A program made the translations under genes and the position numbers. This document shows, one piece after another, positions 33,627 to 42,802 of a stretch of DNA of 64,000 nt (position 1 is its first letter; each line of letters opens with the position of its first letter). This DNA comes from Yinghuangia seranimata (GTDB lineage Bacteria > Actinomycetota > Actinomycetes > Streptomycetales > Streptomycetaceae): the NCBI RefSeq assembly GCF_029953285.1, contig NZ_JASAOI010000004.1:124001-188000 (forward strand), given 5' to 3'. The notes below the pieces were generated by a model, which saw only the letters and a list, made by a program, of their open reading frames with translations, made no database searches and was not told the origin of the DNA.

Positions 33627-33680
33627 TTAGCGTACCGGCGATCCGCCAAGAGCGGCAAGGCACCGTAGAGAGGCCGGCCG

Positions 33681-34649
33681 ATGCGCACGATGACCCTGCA
33701 AGCCCCTGGAGAACCGCTCGTGGAGCGCGAGGTCGCCGACCCGGTGGCCACCGGCCCGCACGAAGCGGTGATCGACGTCCTCGGCTGCGGGGTGTGCCAT
33801 TCGGACCTCCACGTGGCCGACGGCCACATCGGGCGGACACCGATCGTTCTCGGCCACGAGGTGGTCGGCACGGACGCCCGGCTCGGGCCGGTGATGGTCT
33901 ACGCCCCGTGGGGCTGTCGGCGCCCGGAGTGCCTGCAGTGCGCCGCGGGCGACGAGATGATCTGCGCCGACAGCCACGAGGCCGGGATCTGGGACGACGG
34001 CGGCTACGCCTCGAAGATGCTGGTGCCGAGGCGCGAGTACCTGATCCCGTTGGACGGCCTCGACCCCCTCGAGGTCGCCCCTCTCGCATGCGGCGGACTG
34101 ACCGCGTTCCGCGCGGTGCGGCGGGCCACGTCCCGCTTCGAACCGGGCCGCCCCGCGCGGGTCCTCGTGATCGGCGCCGGCGGACTCGGGCAGTACGCCG
34201 TACAGTTCCTCGCCCGCACCCCCGGGGCGCACGTGACCGTCGTCGACACGCTCCCGGCCAGGCTCGCCGTCGCCCGCGAACTCGGCGCCGACGTCACGCT
34301 GTCGCCCGACGAACTCGACGGGCCGCCGTACGACGCGGTCGTCGACTTCGTCGGCGCCGAGCCGACGCTGCGGTCCGCCGTGGCGTTCGTGCGACGCGGC
34401 GGCGCGGTGGTCCTGGTGGGCATGTTCGGCGGCACGGTGCCCTTCGGCCTCGGCCGCCTGCCCAGTGAGGCGTGGCTGACCACCAGCATCTGGGGCAGTC
34501 CCGCCGACCTGAGGGCCGTGCTCGACCTGACCCGCCGCGAGCCGCTGCGCCATGTCGTCGAGTACCTCCCGCTCGAAGAGGCGAACCGCGCCCACGGGCT
34601 CCTGCGGTCGGGCGGATCGCGGGGACGCGTCGTCCTCACCGTCTCCTGA
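33681..34649 (+). CDS. Zinc-dependent medium-chain alcohol dehydrogenase
   Basis: 322 residues. Catalytic zinc ligands in GCGVCHSDLHVADG and GHEVVG; structural zinc lobe in CRRPECLQCAAGDEMIC, which holds four Cys; NAD(P) motif VIGAGGLGQYAVQFLA. It oxidises a primary or secondary alcohol to an aldehyde or ketone. Divergent from the glutamine-synthetase operon across operator site C and followed 66 bp later by the permease. In the proposed pathway it would oxidise the hydroxyl introduced by P450 or already present on the amine. Confidence 0.87.
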   Translation: MRTMTLQAPGEPLVEREVADPVATGPHEAVIDVLGCGVCHSDLHVADGHIGRTPIVLGHEVVGTDARLGPVMVYAPWGCRRPECLQCAAGDEMICADSHEAGIWDDGGYASKMLVPRREYLIPLDGLDPLEVAPLACGGLTAFRAVRRATSRFEPGRPARVLVIGAGGLGQYAVQFLARTPGAHVTVVDTLPARLAVARELGADVTLSPDELDGPPYDAVVDFVGAEPTLRSAVAFVRRGGAVVLVGMFGGTVPFGLGRLPSEAWLTTSIWGSPADLRAVLDLTRREPLRHVVEYLPLEEANRAHGLLRSGGSRGRVVLTVS

Positions 34650-34715
34650 CCTCGTGTGCGCCACGTCGGGTGCGCCGAGAAACGCACGTCCCGACCGACT
34701 CTTTGGGAGGAATCC

Positions 34716-36218
34716 GTGAAAACCGAGGCCGTAACGCCGGTATCCGCCGAGGGCGCCGCCGGCTCGCTCACCAAGGACGCCATCGGCGTCTTCGGCATCT
34801 GCTTCTTCGTCATCGCCGCCGCCGCGCCGATCGCGGGCATGACGGGGCTGGTGCCCAGCATCCTCGTCATCGGCAACGGAGCCGCCGCCCCCGGGACGTT
34901 CCTCGTCGCGGGACTGGTCTTCCTGCTGTTCTCCGTGGGCTACGCCGCGATGAGCCACCACGTGGTGCACACCGGCGCCTTCTTCGCCTACATAGGACGC
35001 GGCCTGGGCGTGCCCTGGGGAGTGGCGTCCGCCTTCGTGACGGTGATGTCGTACTGCCTCGTGCAGGCCGCCGTCTACGGCTACCTGGGCGCGACCGTGG
35101 TCGGGACGCTGCCGGACCTGGGCGTCCCGTGGTGGGTGTGGTCCCTGATCGCGGTGGCGCTGGTCCAGGTGCTCGGCCTGATGAACGTCGAGTTCGGCGC
35201 GAAGCTGCTCGGTCTGCTGCTCGTCCTCGAGGTCGGCTCCATGGTCCTGACCGCGATCGCGGTCTTCGCCGACGGCGGCGGCCCGGACGGCATCGGCTTC
35301 GGGGCGTCGTTCGGGCCGTCGGCCATCATGGACGGCGCGCCCGGCATCGCGTTCGCGTTCGCCTTCGCCGGGTTCATCGGGTTCGAGGCGACCGCCATCT
35401 ACGGCGAGGAGTCGCGGAACCCGCGGCGCACCGTCCCGCTGGCGACGTACCTCTCCGTCGGGATCATCACCGCCGTCTTCGCGGTCGTCTCGTTCGGCGT
35501 CGTCAGCGGCGTGGGCCACGAGCACATCGCGGACGAGACCGTGCGGCTCACCACGGTCGGCGACGTCCCGCTCGCCGACCCCGCGCAGGTGCTGTTCCAC
35601 GTCGCCGACCAGTACGTCGGCTCGTGGCTCGCGGAGATGATGAAGTGGCTGCTGATCAGCAGTGCCTTCGCGTGCGTCCTCGCGTTCCACAACTCGGCCA
35701 CCCGCTACTTCTTCGCGATGGGCCGCTCCGGGCTGCTGCCACGGGCGTTCAACCGGACGAGTACGCGCGGCGTGCCGGCCAACGCGTCGTTCCTGCAGAC
35801 CGCGATCGCCGGCCTCGTCGTGGCCGCGTTCGCGCTCTTCCACCGCGACCCGGTGGTGGACCTCTTCTACTGGTTCGCGATCACCGCGATCGTGGCGCTC
35901 ACGTTCGTGCAGGCGCTCGTGAGCGTCTCCGTCATCGTCTACTTCAGACGGACCGGCGCGGACTCCCGGGCCTGGAACGTGCTCGTCGCCCCCGCGCTGA
36001 GCCTGGTCGCCATGGTCGGCATCCTCTACCTGCTCCTGGCCCGGTTCGGCCTCATCAGCGGCACGGCCGGGGCGAGCATGGAGGCATGGCACATGTCGAC
36101 CACGGGATGGGTGCTGGCGCTGTGCCCGTTCGTGGTGTTCGGCTGCGCGATGGCGTTCGGCGTCGCCACCGCGCGGCGGCGGCAAGGGAACGCGGTGCTC
36201 CGCGACTTCGTGAGCTGA
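34716..36218 (+). CDS. APC family amino acid/polyamine permease
   Basis: 500 residues, about 12 hydrophobic helices. GTG start with GGGAGGAAT upstream, 66 bp after the alcohol dehydrogenase. IGVFGICFFVIAAAAPIAGMTGLVPSI at the N-terminus is the substrate/sodium-site helix TM1, and GFIGFEATAIYGEESRNPRRTVP is the APC TM6/loop signature. It probably imports the amine handled by the cluster. The ORF ends just before the poly-G/poly-C tract. Confidence 0.88.
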   Translation: MKTEAVTPVSAEGAAGSLTKDAIGVFGICFFVIAAAAPIAGMTGLVPSILVIGNGAAAPGTFLVAGLVFLLFSVGYAAMSHHVVHTGAFFAYIGRGLGVPWGVASAFVTVMSYCLVQAAVYGYLGATVVGTLPDLGVPWWVWSLIAVALVQVLGLMNVEFGAKLLGLLLVLEVGSMVLTAIAVFADGGGPDGIGFGASFGPSAIMDGAPGIAFAFAFAGFIGFEATAIYGEESRNPRRTVPLATYLSVGIITAVFAVVSFGVVSGVGHEHIADETVRLTTVGDVPLADPAQVLFHVADQYVGSWLAEMMKWLLISSAFACVLAFHNSATRYFFAMGRSGLLPRAFNRTSTRGVPANASFLQTAIAGLVVAAFALFHRDPVVDLFYWFAITAIVALTFVQALVSVSVIVYFRRTGADSRAWNVLVAPALSLVAMVGILYLLLARFGLISGTAGASMEAWHMSTTGWVLALCPFVVFGCAMAFGVATARRRQGNAVLRDFVS

Positions 36219-36243
36219 CGCGCCGTCACGCCGAAACGCGGAA

Positions 36244-36343
<100 letters not shown>

Positions 36344-36361
36344 GCCGCAGGTCAGGCCAGG

Positions 36362-37483
36362 TCAGCCCGCCGCGTTCCGGAACCGCGTCGTGCTGTGCTC
36401 CGGGTCCGTGTCGATCTTCGGGATGATGTGCTCGCCGAACAGCCGGATCGTGCGCAGCGTGTTCTCCGGCGTGTCCGCGCCGAGCCCCAGCGTGAGCTGG
36501 TCGACGCCCGCCGCCTCGAACGCCTTGACGGCCTTCAGCGCGGTGTCCGGGTCGCCGACGATCATCCCGCCCGCCTCGGCCGCGAACTGGACCACCTCGT
36601 ACGTCAGGTCCGGGATCGTCTCGGGCCAGAACGGGATGCCCTCGGGGTGCGGGAACGTGTCGTGGTAGCGGAAGACGTTGCTGGTCAGGTACATCAGCCG
36701 CGAGTCGACCGCCGCCTGGTACGCCTCCTCCTTCGTCTCCGCGACGAAGCCCGTCGAGCACACCATCACGTTGTTGTTGACGAACGCGCCGATCGGCTCC
36801 GCGTCGACGATCTGCCGCTTGTAGTCGGCCACCGCCTTCTCGGCCTGCTCCACGTCCCCGATCGAGAAGCCGAGCACGCCCAGGCCCATCTTGGCGGCCA
36901 TGGCGTACGAGGACGGGGAGCCCGCGGCGTACCACATCGCGGGGTGGCCCTTGCCGTAAGGCTTGGGGAGGATCCGGCGCGGCGGGAGCGACCAGAAGCG
37001 GCCCTCGTAGCCCTCGTACTCGTCCTGGAGGAACATCTTCGGGAACTCGCGGATGACGTCTTCCCAGATGTCCTTCGTCTGGTTCATGTCCTCGATCCCC
37101 GGCAGGAAGCCGAGGATCTCGTGGCTGCCCGCGCCGCGCCCCGTCCCGAACTCGAAACGGCCGCCCGAGAGGTGGTCGAGCATCGCGACCCGCTCGGCGA
37201 CCTTGGCCGGGTGGTTGACCTGGGGGAGCGGGTTGAAGATGCCCGAGCCGATGTGGATGCGCTCGGTGGCGTGCGCGAGGTAGCCCAGCATCACGTCGTT
37301 CGCGCTCAGGTGCGAGTACTCGTCGAGGAAGTGGTGCTCGCTGAGCCATACGTACTTGAAGCCGGCCTTGTCGGCGGCGATCGCGTACGACATGTCGTTC
37401 ATCAGGGCCTCGTGCTCGGCGTTCGGATTGCCCTCGCGCCGGAACTTGGGGTTGTAGCCCTGAACGAAGATGCCGAATTCCAT
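36362..37483 (-). CDS. Luciferase-like (LLM class) flavin-dependent oxidoreductase
   Basis: 373 residues from MEFGIFVQGYNPKF, chosen for AGGGAG just upstream; five codons earlier another ATG exists. TIM-barrel FMN or F420 monooxygenase/oxidoreductase: WLSEHHFLDEYSHLSAN, LDHLSGGRFEFGTGRGAG and WYAAGSPSSYAMAAKMGLGVLGFS are characteristic. Substrate unknown. It is 123 bp downstream of an SDR gene on the same strand. The downstream boundary is the poly-C tract. Confidence 0.87.
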   Translation of the reverse strand: MEFGIFVQGYNPKFRREGNPNAEHEALMNDMSYAIAADKAGFKYVWLSEHHFLDEYSHLSANDVMLGYLAHATERIHIGSGIFNPLPQVNHPAKVAERVAMLDHLSGGRFEFGTGRGAGSHEILGFLPGIEDMNQTKDIWEDVIREFPKMFLQDEYEGYEGRFWSLPPRRILPKPYGKGHPAMWYAAGSPSSYAMAAKMGLGVLGFSIGDVEQAEKAVADYKRQIVDAEPIGAFVNNNVMVCSTGFVAETKEEAYQAAVDSRLMYLTSNVFRYHDTFPHPEGIPFWPETIPDLTYEVVQFAAEAGGMIVGDPDTALKAVKAFEAAGVDQLTLGLGADTPENTLRTIRLFGEHIIPKIDTDPEHSTTRFRNAAG

Positions 37484-37606
37484 GAGGCTCCCTTGCACGT
37501 GTCGTGGGTGGGGCTGAGCGGTGGAACGGGCAGAACAGGCGAAGCAGTGAGGCCACCGGGACCGGGGCGGACGGCTGTGAACGGTGTTTTCAGGCGGCGG
37601 CCCGAC

Positions 37607-38398
37607 TCACGGCGTCCAGGTGCCGTCCGCGCGCCGGGTCCAGCCGGACGCCGCGTGCGTCCCGCCGTCGACGTGCAGCGTCGTGCCGGTCATGTACCGG
37701 GACATCTCGCTCGCCAGGAACACGATCGGCGCGGCGCAGTCGTCCGGCACCCCGAGCCCGAACGGCACCTTGGCGCCGTAGTCGAGGCCGCCGACCGCCT
37801 CCGCCAGGCCGTCGTCGCCGGGGGTGGGGATGGCGTCCGGCGCGACGCAGTTGACCCGGATGCGCCGAGGCGACAGCTCCAGCGCGAGAGACTTCGTCAA
37901 CTGCTCGACGGCGGCCTTCATCGCCGCATAGACGGCGAACCCGGGAGCCGCGCGGTGCGCCTCCACACTGGTCACGTTCACGATCGACCCGCCGTCGTTC
38001 ATCAACGGCACGCCCGCGCGCACCACATGGGTCACACTCGTGAAGTTCTCGTCGACGAGCGCCGCCTGGCCCTTCCCCCGCACGTCCAGGAACGGCGACC
38101 AAAATCCGCCGCCGGCATTGTTGACCAGCACGTCGAACCGACCCAGCTCGGCGTGCGCGGCCTGCAGGAACGCGGCGACCTTGTCCCCGTCCCGCACGTC
38201 CAACGTCCCGACGTACACCTTCCGCCCGGCCGCCTCGACGGCCTTCGCCGTCTCGCCCTGGTCCTCCCGGTCGCAGATCGCGACATCGGCACCGAAGCGC
38301 GCGAGCGCCACTGCCGTCGCGGCCCCGATCCCACGCGCGGCACCGGTGACCACGGCGACCTTGCCGGACAACGAGACAGCAGAAGGATCGAGCACCAC
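37607..38398 (-). CDS. SDR family NAD(P)-dependent oxidoreductase
   Basis: 263 residues, classical SDR. Cofactor motif VTGAARGIGAATAVAL at about residues 17-32, NNAGGG, catalytic Ser in NVTSVEAH and YxxxK as YAAMK. It reduces or oxidises a hydroxyl/carbonyl; the substrate is not evident. Likely in one operon with the LLM oxidoreductase. An imperfect palindrome upstream (38437-38452) may be its operator. Confidence 0.87.
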   Translation of the reverse strand: MVLDPSAVSLSGKVAVVTGAARGIGAATAVALARFGADVAICDREDQGETAKAVEAAGRKVYVGTLDVRDGDKVAAFLQAAHAELGRFDVLVNNAGGGFWSPFLDVRGKGQAALVDENFTSVTHVVRAGVPLMNDGGSIVNVTSVEAHRAAPGFAVYAAMKAAVEQLTKSLALELSPRRIRVNCVAPDAIPTPGDDGLAEAVGGLDYGAKVPFGLGVPDDCAAPIVFLASEMSRYMTGTTLHVDGGTHAASGWTRRADGTWTP

Positions 38399-38736
38399 GG
38401 GCGTACCTCACACTCTCTTGCGTCTTCACCAGCGCGTTTCGGCATGGCGAAAGCGACCGTGCGACGTCGACGGCGCTCCGCTCACCATGCCATCTGACGC
38501 GACGTCACTAAAGAGCGATCCGGCGCGATTTCGCTCGCACTCACACTGGCCATGGGGCACGAGGCGCCCCTACTGTGACGCCGACCCGTACACACCTGCG
38601 CCCGCGCCGCACCGCCCGCACCGCACCGCCCGCCGCCCAGCCAGCCGCCCAAGCCGCCTGCAAGCCCCTCCCGGGCCCGCCGCGCAAACCGCCCCCTCAC
38701 AACCCGCCGCCTCGTCCCCGTCCCGCGAGGAGTCCC
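38399..38736. other. Divergent intergenic region with a TTTCG-type palindrome
   Basis: 338 bp between the SDR and the SnoaL-like gene, with no convincing gene on either strand (frames here are Pro/Arg/Ala-rich shadows). TTTCGGCATGGCGAAA at 38437-38452 is a 16-bp palindrome with one mismatched pair, 39-54 bp before the SDR start, and could be a TetR/GntR-like operator. No clear -10/-35 pair stands out. Confidence 0.4.
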
Positions 38737-39195
38737 GTGTCCCCTGAACGCCAGCCCGGCCACATCGCCGTCCCGAACCTCATCGCCCTCTACGCCGAGG
38801 CCATCGACGCCGGCGACTTCGAAGCCGTCGCCGACCTCCTCGCCGACTGCACGATCACCACCGAGGGCACCGACACCCAGGTCACCGGCCGCGACGCCGT
38901 CCTCGCCCTCTACGAAACCTGGACCCGCCGCTACGACGACGGCACCCCGCGCACCAAGCACGTCACCACGAACCTGATCCTCGACATCGACGACTACTCA
39001 GGCGAGGCCTCCGCCCGCTCCTACTTCACCGTCCTCCAGTCCACCCCGGACCTCCCCCTCCAACCGATCATCACCGGCCGCTACCGCGACACCTTCACCC
39101 GCAACCCAGACGGCGCCTGGCGCTTCACCACCCGCCACATGACCACCGAACACACCGGCGACCTAACCCACCACCTCAACCTCCCGCTGAGCTGA
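38737..39195 (+). CDS. SnoaL-like / NTF2-fold family protein
   Basis: 152 residues from the GTG at 38737 (GAGGAG upstream); the preceding open frame is Pro/Arg-rich and rejected. HIAVPNLIALYAEAIDAGDFEAVADLLADCTITTEG and GRYRDTFTRNPDGAWRFTTRHMTTEH are typical of SnoaL_4-type proteins, which range from isomerases/dehydratases to ligand-binding proteins. No clear catalytic assignment. Single gene, divergent from the SDR. Confidence 0.8.
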   Translation: MSPERQPGHIAVPNLIALYAEAIDAGDFEAVADLLADCTITTEGTDTQVTGRDAVLALYETWTRRYDDGTPRTKHVTTNLILDIDDYSGEASARSYFTVLQSTPDLPLQPIITGRYRDTFTRNPDGAWRFTTRHMTTEHTGDLTHHLNLPLS

Positions 39196-39271
39196 CAATC
39201 AGGTAAAGGCCCTCCCTGCGTGCCCGTGGTTTGGCATCATGATCGCCCCAACCGATCTGTGGGGGGATCCA

Positions 39272-39946
39272 ATGCGCACTCGCGCGTTCACGTGTGCCGC
39301 AACCGCCTTCGTCCTGGCCGGTACCTTGGCCGCCTGCAGCAGTGGCTCGGCGAACAAGATCAATGACCGTGCCGACACGCCCGATGTCGCCGCCATGAAG
39401 TGCGACGACCCGAAGATTCCTATGGGCGAGTGGCGCAAACGCTGCGACACCGCCGCGCCGAACGGCGGTGCGACGGGCGCGGGCAGGCCGTCGGTGTCCG
39501 GCGCCGCCTCGCCGTCGGCCTCCGCGTCGTCGGCCAGGGCCGGTGTGGGGGACACGATTTCGATGCGAGGCGACGAGAGCGAGAAATTCGACGCGACGCT
39601 GGTGAAGCTCGTCGACCCGGCGACGCCGAAGAACGAGTTCTCCAAGCCCGAGAGCGGCAGCCGGCTGATCGCCATCCAATGGAGGATCACCAACACCGGC
39701 ACAACGCCGGTCAACTCCAATCCGCTCTTCAAGACGACCGTGGTCGACGACCAGGGCCAGCAGTTCAAGCTCTCGCTCTCGGGGGAGAGCGGCGCCGGAG
39801 TCGCGTTCGACAGCGATGTGACCATTCCACCGGGCGAAAGCCGCCTCGGCTTTGTCACGTATGAGCTGCCCGAGGGCGCCAAGGCCGCCACGGTTCAGTA
39901 CCGAGGCGGCTACGACAAGCCCGTCGGCCAGTGGAAGCTCTCCTGA
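39272..39946 (+). CDS. DUF4352-type lipoprotein
   Basis: 224 residues; ATG behind GGGGGGAT. Signal peptide MRTRAFTCAATAFVLAGTLAACSSG with lipobox LAAC, so it should be lipid-anchored outside the membrane. After a Ser/Ala-rich linker a domain with DTISMRG, SRLIAIQWRITNTGTTPVNSNPLFKTTVVDDQGQ and PPGESRLGFVTYELPEGAKAATVQY matches the Ig-like DUF4352 fold (telokin-like). Function unknown; stand-alone gene convergent with the aldo/keto reductase. Confidence 0.83.
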   Translation: MRTRAFTCAATAFVLAGTLAACSSGSANKINDRADTPDVAAMKCDDPKIPMGEWRKRCDTAAPNGGATGAGRPSVSGAASPSASASSARAGVGDTISMRGDESEKFDATLVKLVDPATPKNEFSKPESGSRLIAIQWRITNTGTTPVNSNPLFKTTVVDDQGQQFKLSLSGESGAGVAFDSDVTIPPGESRLGFVTYELPEGAKAATVQYRGGYDKPVGQWKLS

Positions 39947-39959
39947 GCCGACCGAACGG

Positions 39960-39994
39960 CGCGTCACGGACGCGGTACCCGTGCCCGTGACGCG
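39960..39994. terminator. Bidirectional hairpin
   Basis: CGCGTCACGG and CCGTGACGCG form a perfect 10-bp stem with a 15-base loop between the convergent lipoprotein and aldo/keto reductase genes. Confidence 0.6.
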
Positions 39995-40010
39995 GGTTCG
40001 TCGTCGTGTG

Positions 40011-40874
40011 TCAGGCGGCGGCGTTCAGATCGGCGAGTTCCTCGGAAGTGAGTTCGAGGTCGGCGGCGGCTGCCGAGTTCGTGATGCTCTCGGGGCGGGA
40101 GGCGCCCGGGATCGGGATGACGGTGTCTGAGAGCGACAACTCCCAAGCCAGGCAGACTTGTTGGGGGCTGACGCCGCGGGATTCGGCGATGCGGGCGAAG
40201 GCGGTGTGGTGGTCGCCTAGGGTGCCGGCGCGGGACATGCCGCCTAGGGGGCTGTAGGGGAGGAAGGCCAGGCCGAGTTCGGCGCACAGGTGGAGTTGGG
40301 GCTCGCTGCCGCGGACGGCGGGGGAGAAGTTGTTCTGCACGGAGACGAGGCGGTGGCCCAGGATGGCGTGGGCTTCGCGGAGTTGGTCGGAGTTGACGTT
40401 GGAGATGCCCGCCGCGCGGATCTTGCCCTCGTCGTACAGGTCGCGGAGTACGCCCACGGAGTCGGCGTAGGGGATGTTCGGGTCGGGGACGTGGAGTTGG
40501 TACAGCCCGATGGCGTCCACGCCGAGGCGCTTGAGTGAACCCTCGGCGGCCGCGCGTAGCGTCGCCGGGTCGGCCTGGAAGAGCCAGGTGCCGTCCGCGT
40601 CGCGGGCCGCGCCGCCCTTGGTGGCGACGAGGACGTGCGAGGTGTCGCCGCCGTACGCCGCCAGGGCGCGGGCGATCAGAGCCTCGTTGTGTCCGGCCTC
40701 GGAGGCGTTCAGGCAGTAGGAGACGGCCGTGTCGATCAGCGACACGCCGGCGTCGAGTGCGGCGTGGATGGTCGCGAACGCCCGTGCCTCGTCCGGCCGT
40801 CCCTCGATCGACAGCGGCATCGCGCCGAGCCCGATCGCGCTTACGGTGACGTCGCCGATCTTGCGTGTCCGCAT
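40011..40874 (-). CDS. Aldo/keto reductase
   Basis: 287 residues, TIM-barrel NADPH oxidoreductase. The catalytic tetrad positions are recognisable: Asp and Tyr in IDTAVSYCLNASEAGHNE, Lys in VATKGG, His in YQLHVPDP. IPIPGASRPESI near the C-terminus binds the cofactor phosphate. Substrate unknown. Stands alone, ATG start. Confidence 0.88.
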   Translation of the reverse strand: MRTRKIGDVTVSAIGLGAMPLSIEGRPDEARAFATIHAALDAGVSLIDTAVSYCLNASEAGHNEALIARALAAYGGDTSHVLVATKGGAARDADGTWLFQADPATLRAAAEGSLKRLGVDAIGLYQLHVPDPNIPYADSVGVLRDLYDEGKIRAAGISNVNSDQLREAHAILGHRLVSVQNNFSPAVRGSEPQLHLCAELGLAFLPYSPLGGMSRAGTLGDHHTAFARIAESRGVSPQQVCLAWELSLSDTVIPIPGASRPESITNSAAAADLELTSEELADLNAAA

Positions 40875-40963
40875 TGTTCCCCGTTTCGTCGCTGTGAGCG
40901 TGCGGCTTGATCGTAGTCGGGAGGAGTGCTGGGGAGACGATCACAAGTGCCGGGACCGCACGG

Positions 40964-41674
40964 TCAGTTGCGTTTGCGGGGGCGGCGTAGTGGCTTCGGT
41001 GGGCGGCGGCCGGGGTTGCGGGATTTCTTGGACGGACGGTTCGCGGGGATCGGCAACGGCTGGGCGGCGTAGCGGGCGGAGACGACGGCTGCGGCGGATA
41101 GCACGCTCGTTGCGGACAGCACCAACAGCGGCCCTGACCACGGGTCGAGGCCGCCTTTCGTGGTCAACGCGGGGCGGAAGACGCCGGACGGGTCGTACAC
41201 CATACGGACGCTGGTGAAGTCCCGTCCGGGGCAGTGCCCGTGGGCGCGCGTGTCGCGCACCTCGCCGTCGGGCTGGGTGACCGTGCACTGGTAGACGTGG
41301 CCGCTGCGCGCCGATTCCGAGCGCTCCTCGTAGACCATGCCGACGCCTTCGCGGCCGAACGTGTAGAGGTACCAGTCGGAGGCGCGGGTGGCCGAGGCGA
41401 CGAAGAGCGCTGCGGACAGCAGCACGAGGCCTTTGACGAGACGCTCGCGCGGGTCGCCGCGGTAGAGGAAGTACGTGTAGCCGAACCGGTAGGCGAGTGC
41501 GAGCGTCAGCGCGTACACGACGAGGCCGAGGCCGAGGTCTGCGAGCCACGCGAACCACGTCCAGGCGGCGAACAGCACGAGCATGGCGCAGCCGAACAGC
41601 ACCCAGCGGGTGATGAACGCGCCGCGCGGCAGCGTCCGCACGCGGTCCGCGCGCAGCTCGCTCTTCCGGCTCAT
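40964..41674 (-). CDS. Hypothetical membrane protein
   Basis: 236 residues. Three hydrophobic segments in the first 100 residues (FITRWVLFGCAMLVLFAAWTW, GLGLVVYALTLALAYRF, LVKGLVLLSAALFVA), then an extracellular-looking ~70-residue part with two Cys (YQCTVTQ...HGHCPGRD) that could form a disulfide, a fourth helix (LLVLSATSVLSAAAVVSA) and a very basic tail (SKKSRNPGRRPPKPLRRPRKRN). I do not recognise the family. It is separated from the nuclease gene by a terminator hairpin. Confidence 0.65.
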   Translation of the reverse strand: MSRKSELRADRVRTLPRGAFITRWVLFGCAMLVLFAAWTWFAWLADLGLGLVVYALTLALAYRFGYTYFLYRGDPRERLVKGLVLLSAALFVASATRASDWYLYTFGREGVGMVYEERSESARSGHVYQCTVTQPDGEVRDTRAHGHCPGRDFTSVRMVYDPSGVFRPALTTKGGLDPWSGPLLVLSATSVLSAAAVVSARYAAQPLPIPANRPSKKSRNPGRRPPKPLRRPRKRN

Positions 41675-41688
41675 GCTCCGCCCGCCTC

Positions 41689-41728
41689 TCCCGGCCGATG
41701 GCGATGATAGGCGCGCGCTCGGCCGGGA
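41689..41728. terminator. Terminator hairpin after the kinase-helicase-nuclease operon
   Basis: TCCCGGCCGA and TCGGCCGGGA form a 10-bp perfect stem with a 20-base loop, just downstream of the nuclease stop (minus strand). Confidence 0.6.
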
Positions 41729-41755
41729 AAGGGGACGGATTCGTTCAAAAGTAGG

Positions 41756-42802
41756 TCAGGCGGAGCCGTCGACCTGGTCCATGGAGGTCGTGCCGTCGCC
41801 AAGCGCCGCTGGCTCGGGGGCTGCGCCGTCGGACGCGCCGTCCAGCGGATCGCTCTGACGCTCCGACCAGGGAGCACCGCCGGAAAGGATCTCGAAGCTC
41901 GCTCGGAGTAGCCGTTGGACCGCGGGTTTGCCGAGATCGGGTTCACGCAGCCGCAGTGAAACCGGGTTGGCTCCGGCGTTGTAGCTCGGGGTCCAACTCG
42001 GCGCGAGGCCCACCCGGGTGAGTTCGTTCCGGAAGTAGTCGTAGGCGGGTGACTCTTCGTCCTTGGAACCGTCCGGGTCCGGCAGATGCAGAGTCGCTCC
42101 GTCCGCATTGGGCCATATCGGTGCCCACACGCGGCGGCCCCGGCGCACCCCGATATAGGACTTGACCGCGTAACTCACCTGTACGTCACCAAGGTTGGCC
42201 TTCACCCACGACAGAAAAGCCTCGTGGAACTGCCACGCCGAAGGGTGTTGTACGCGCCAGTCCTCCGGCGTCCGGTCTGCGGCGGTCAGTGCGCCTGCGG
42301 GAGCGTCCCCGAGATCAAGGCTCTCATTCTTGACGACCACCTCCGGGACGAGGACGACCTCATGCTGCGCCCGCCACGCACGCAGCTCAATGACGATGAG
42401 TGGTGTGTACTCGGCCAGCGCCTCCAGCGCTATGCGGAAGCGTCCCGAGGCGCTCTCCGCGACCAACACGGCGATATGCGTCTTGCCGGGCTGCCGCTTT
42501 CGATTGCGGGCCCAGTAGTCGTAGACGCGGAAGCCGTGCGACGCGTCAACCTCGCCGAGTTGGACTTCAATGCTGAAGTAGATATCGCCGCTCGTTGCCA
42601 GGATGTCCAGGCTTCCGCCGCCTGACTGGGTCTGCTCCTGTTCGACCAGCTTGACGTCGCCCAGCCCCAGTCGTCGCGGGTCGGCGGCAAGCCAGTCCTG
42701 GAGCCAGTGCTCGTTGAGGTCGAGGTCGCGCAGCCGCACGGGCGTGCCCGAGTGCACACGTCGGCCGGCTGTGGTCCCGGGTTGGCCGGCACCGTTGTTC
42801 AT
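41756..42802 (-). CDS. PD-(D/E)XK-type nuclease-like protein
   Basis: 348 residues; the ATG at 42802 overlaps the helicase stop (ATGA). Candidate nuclease core in the N-terminal half: NEHWLQDWLAADPRRLGLGDV (Glu31), then LDILATSGDIYFSIEVQLGE with Asp66 and Glu79-Val-Gln81. This D...ExQ pattern after an E...WL..P..LGL helix is typical of PD-(D/E)XK nucleases of the NucS/DUF91 kind. The C-terminal part (YAVKSYIGVRRGRRVWAPIWPN onward) is an unassigned domain. Last gene of the kinase-helicase operon. Nuclease function is inferred from motifs only. Confidence 0.6.
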   Translation of the reverse strand: MNNGAGQPGTTAGRRVHSGTPVRLRDLDLNEHWLQDWLAADPRRLGLGDVKLVEQEQTQSGGGSLDILATSGDIYFSIEVQLGEVDASHGFRVYDYWARNRKRQPGKTHIAVLVAESASGRFRIALEALAEYTPLIVIELRAWRAQHEVVLVPEVVVKNESLDLGDAPAGALTAADRTPEDWRVQHPSAWQFHEAFLSWVKANLGDVQVSYAVKSYIGVRRGRRVWAPIWPNADGATLHLPDPDGSKDEESPAYDYFRNELTRVGLAPSWTPSYNAGANPVSLRLREPDLGKPAVQRLLRASFEILSGGAPWSERQSDPLDGASDGAAPEPAALGDGTTSMDQVDGSA

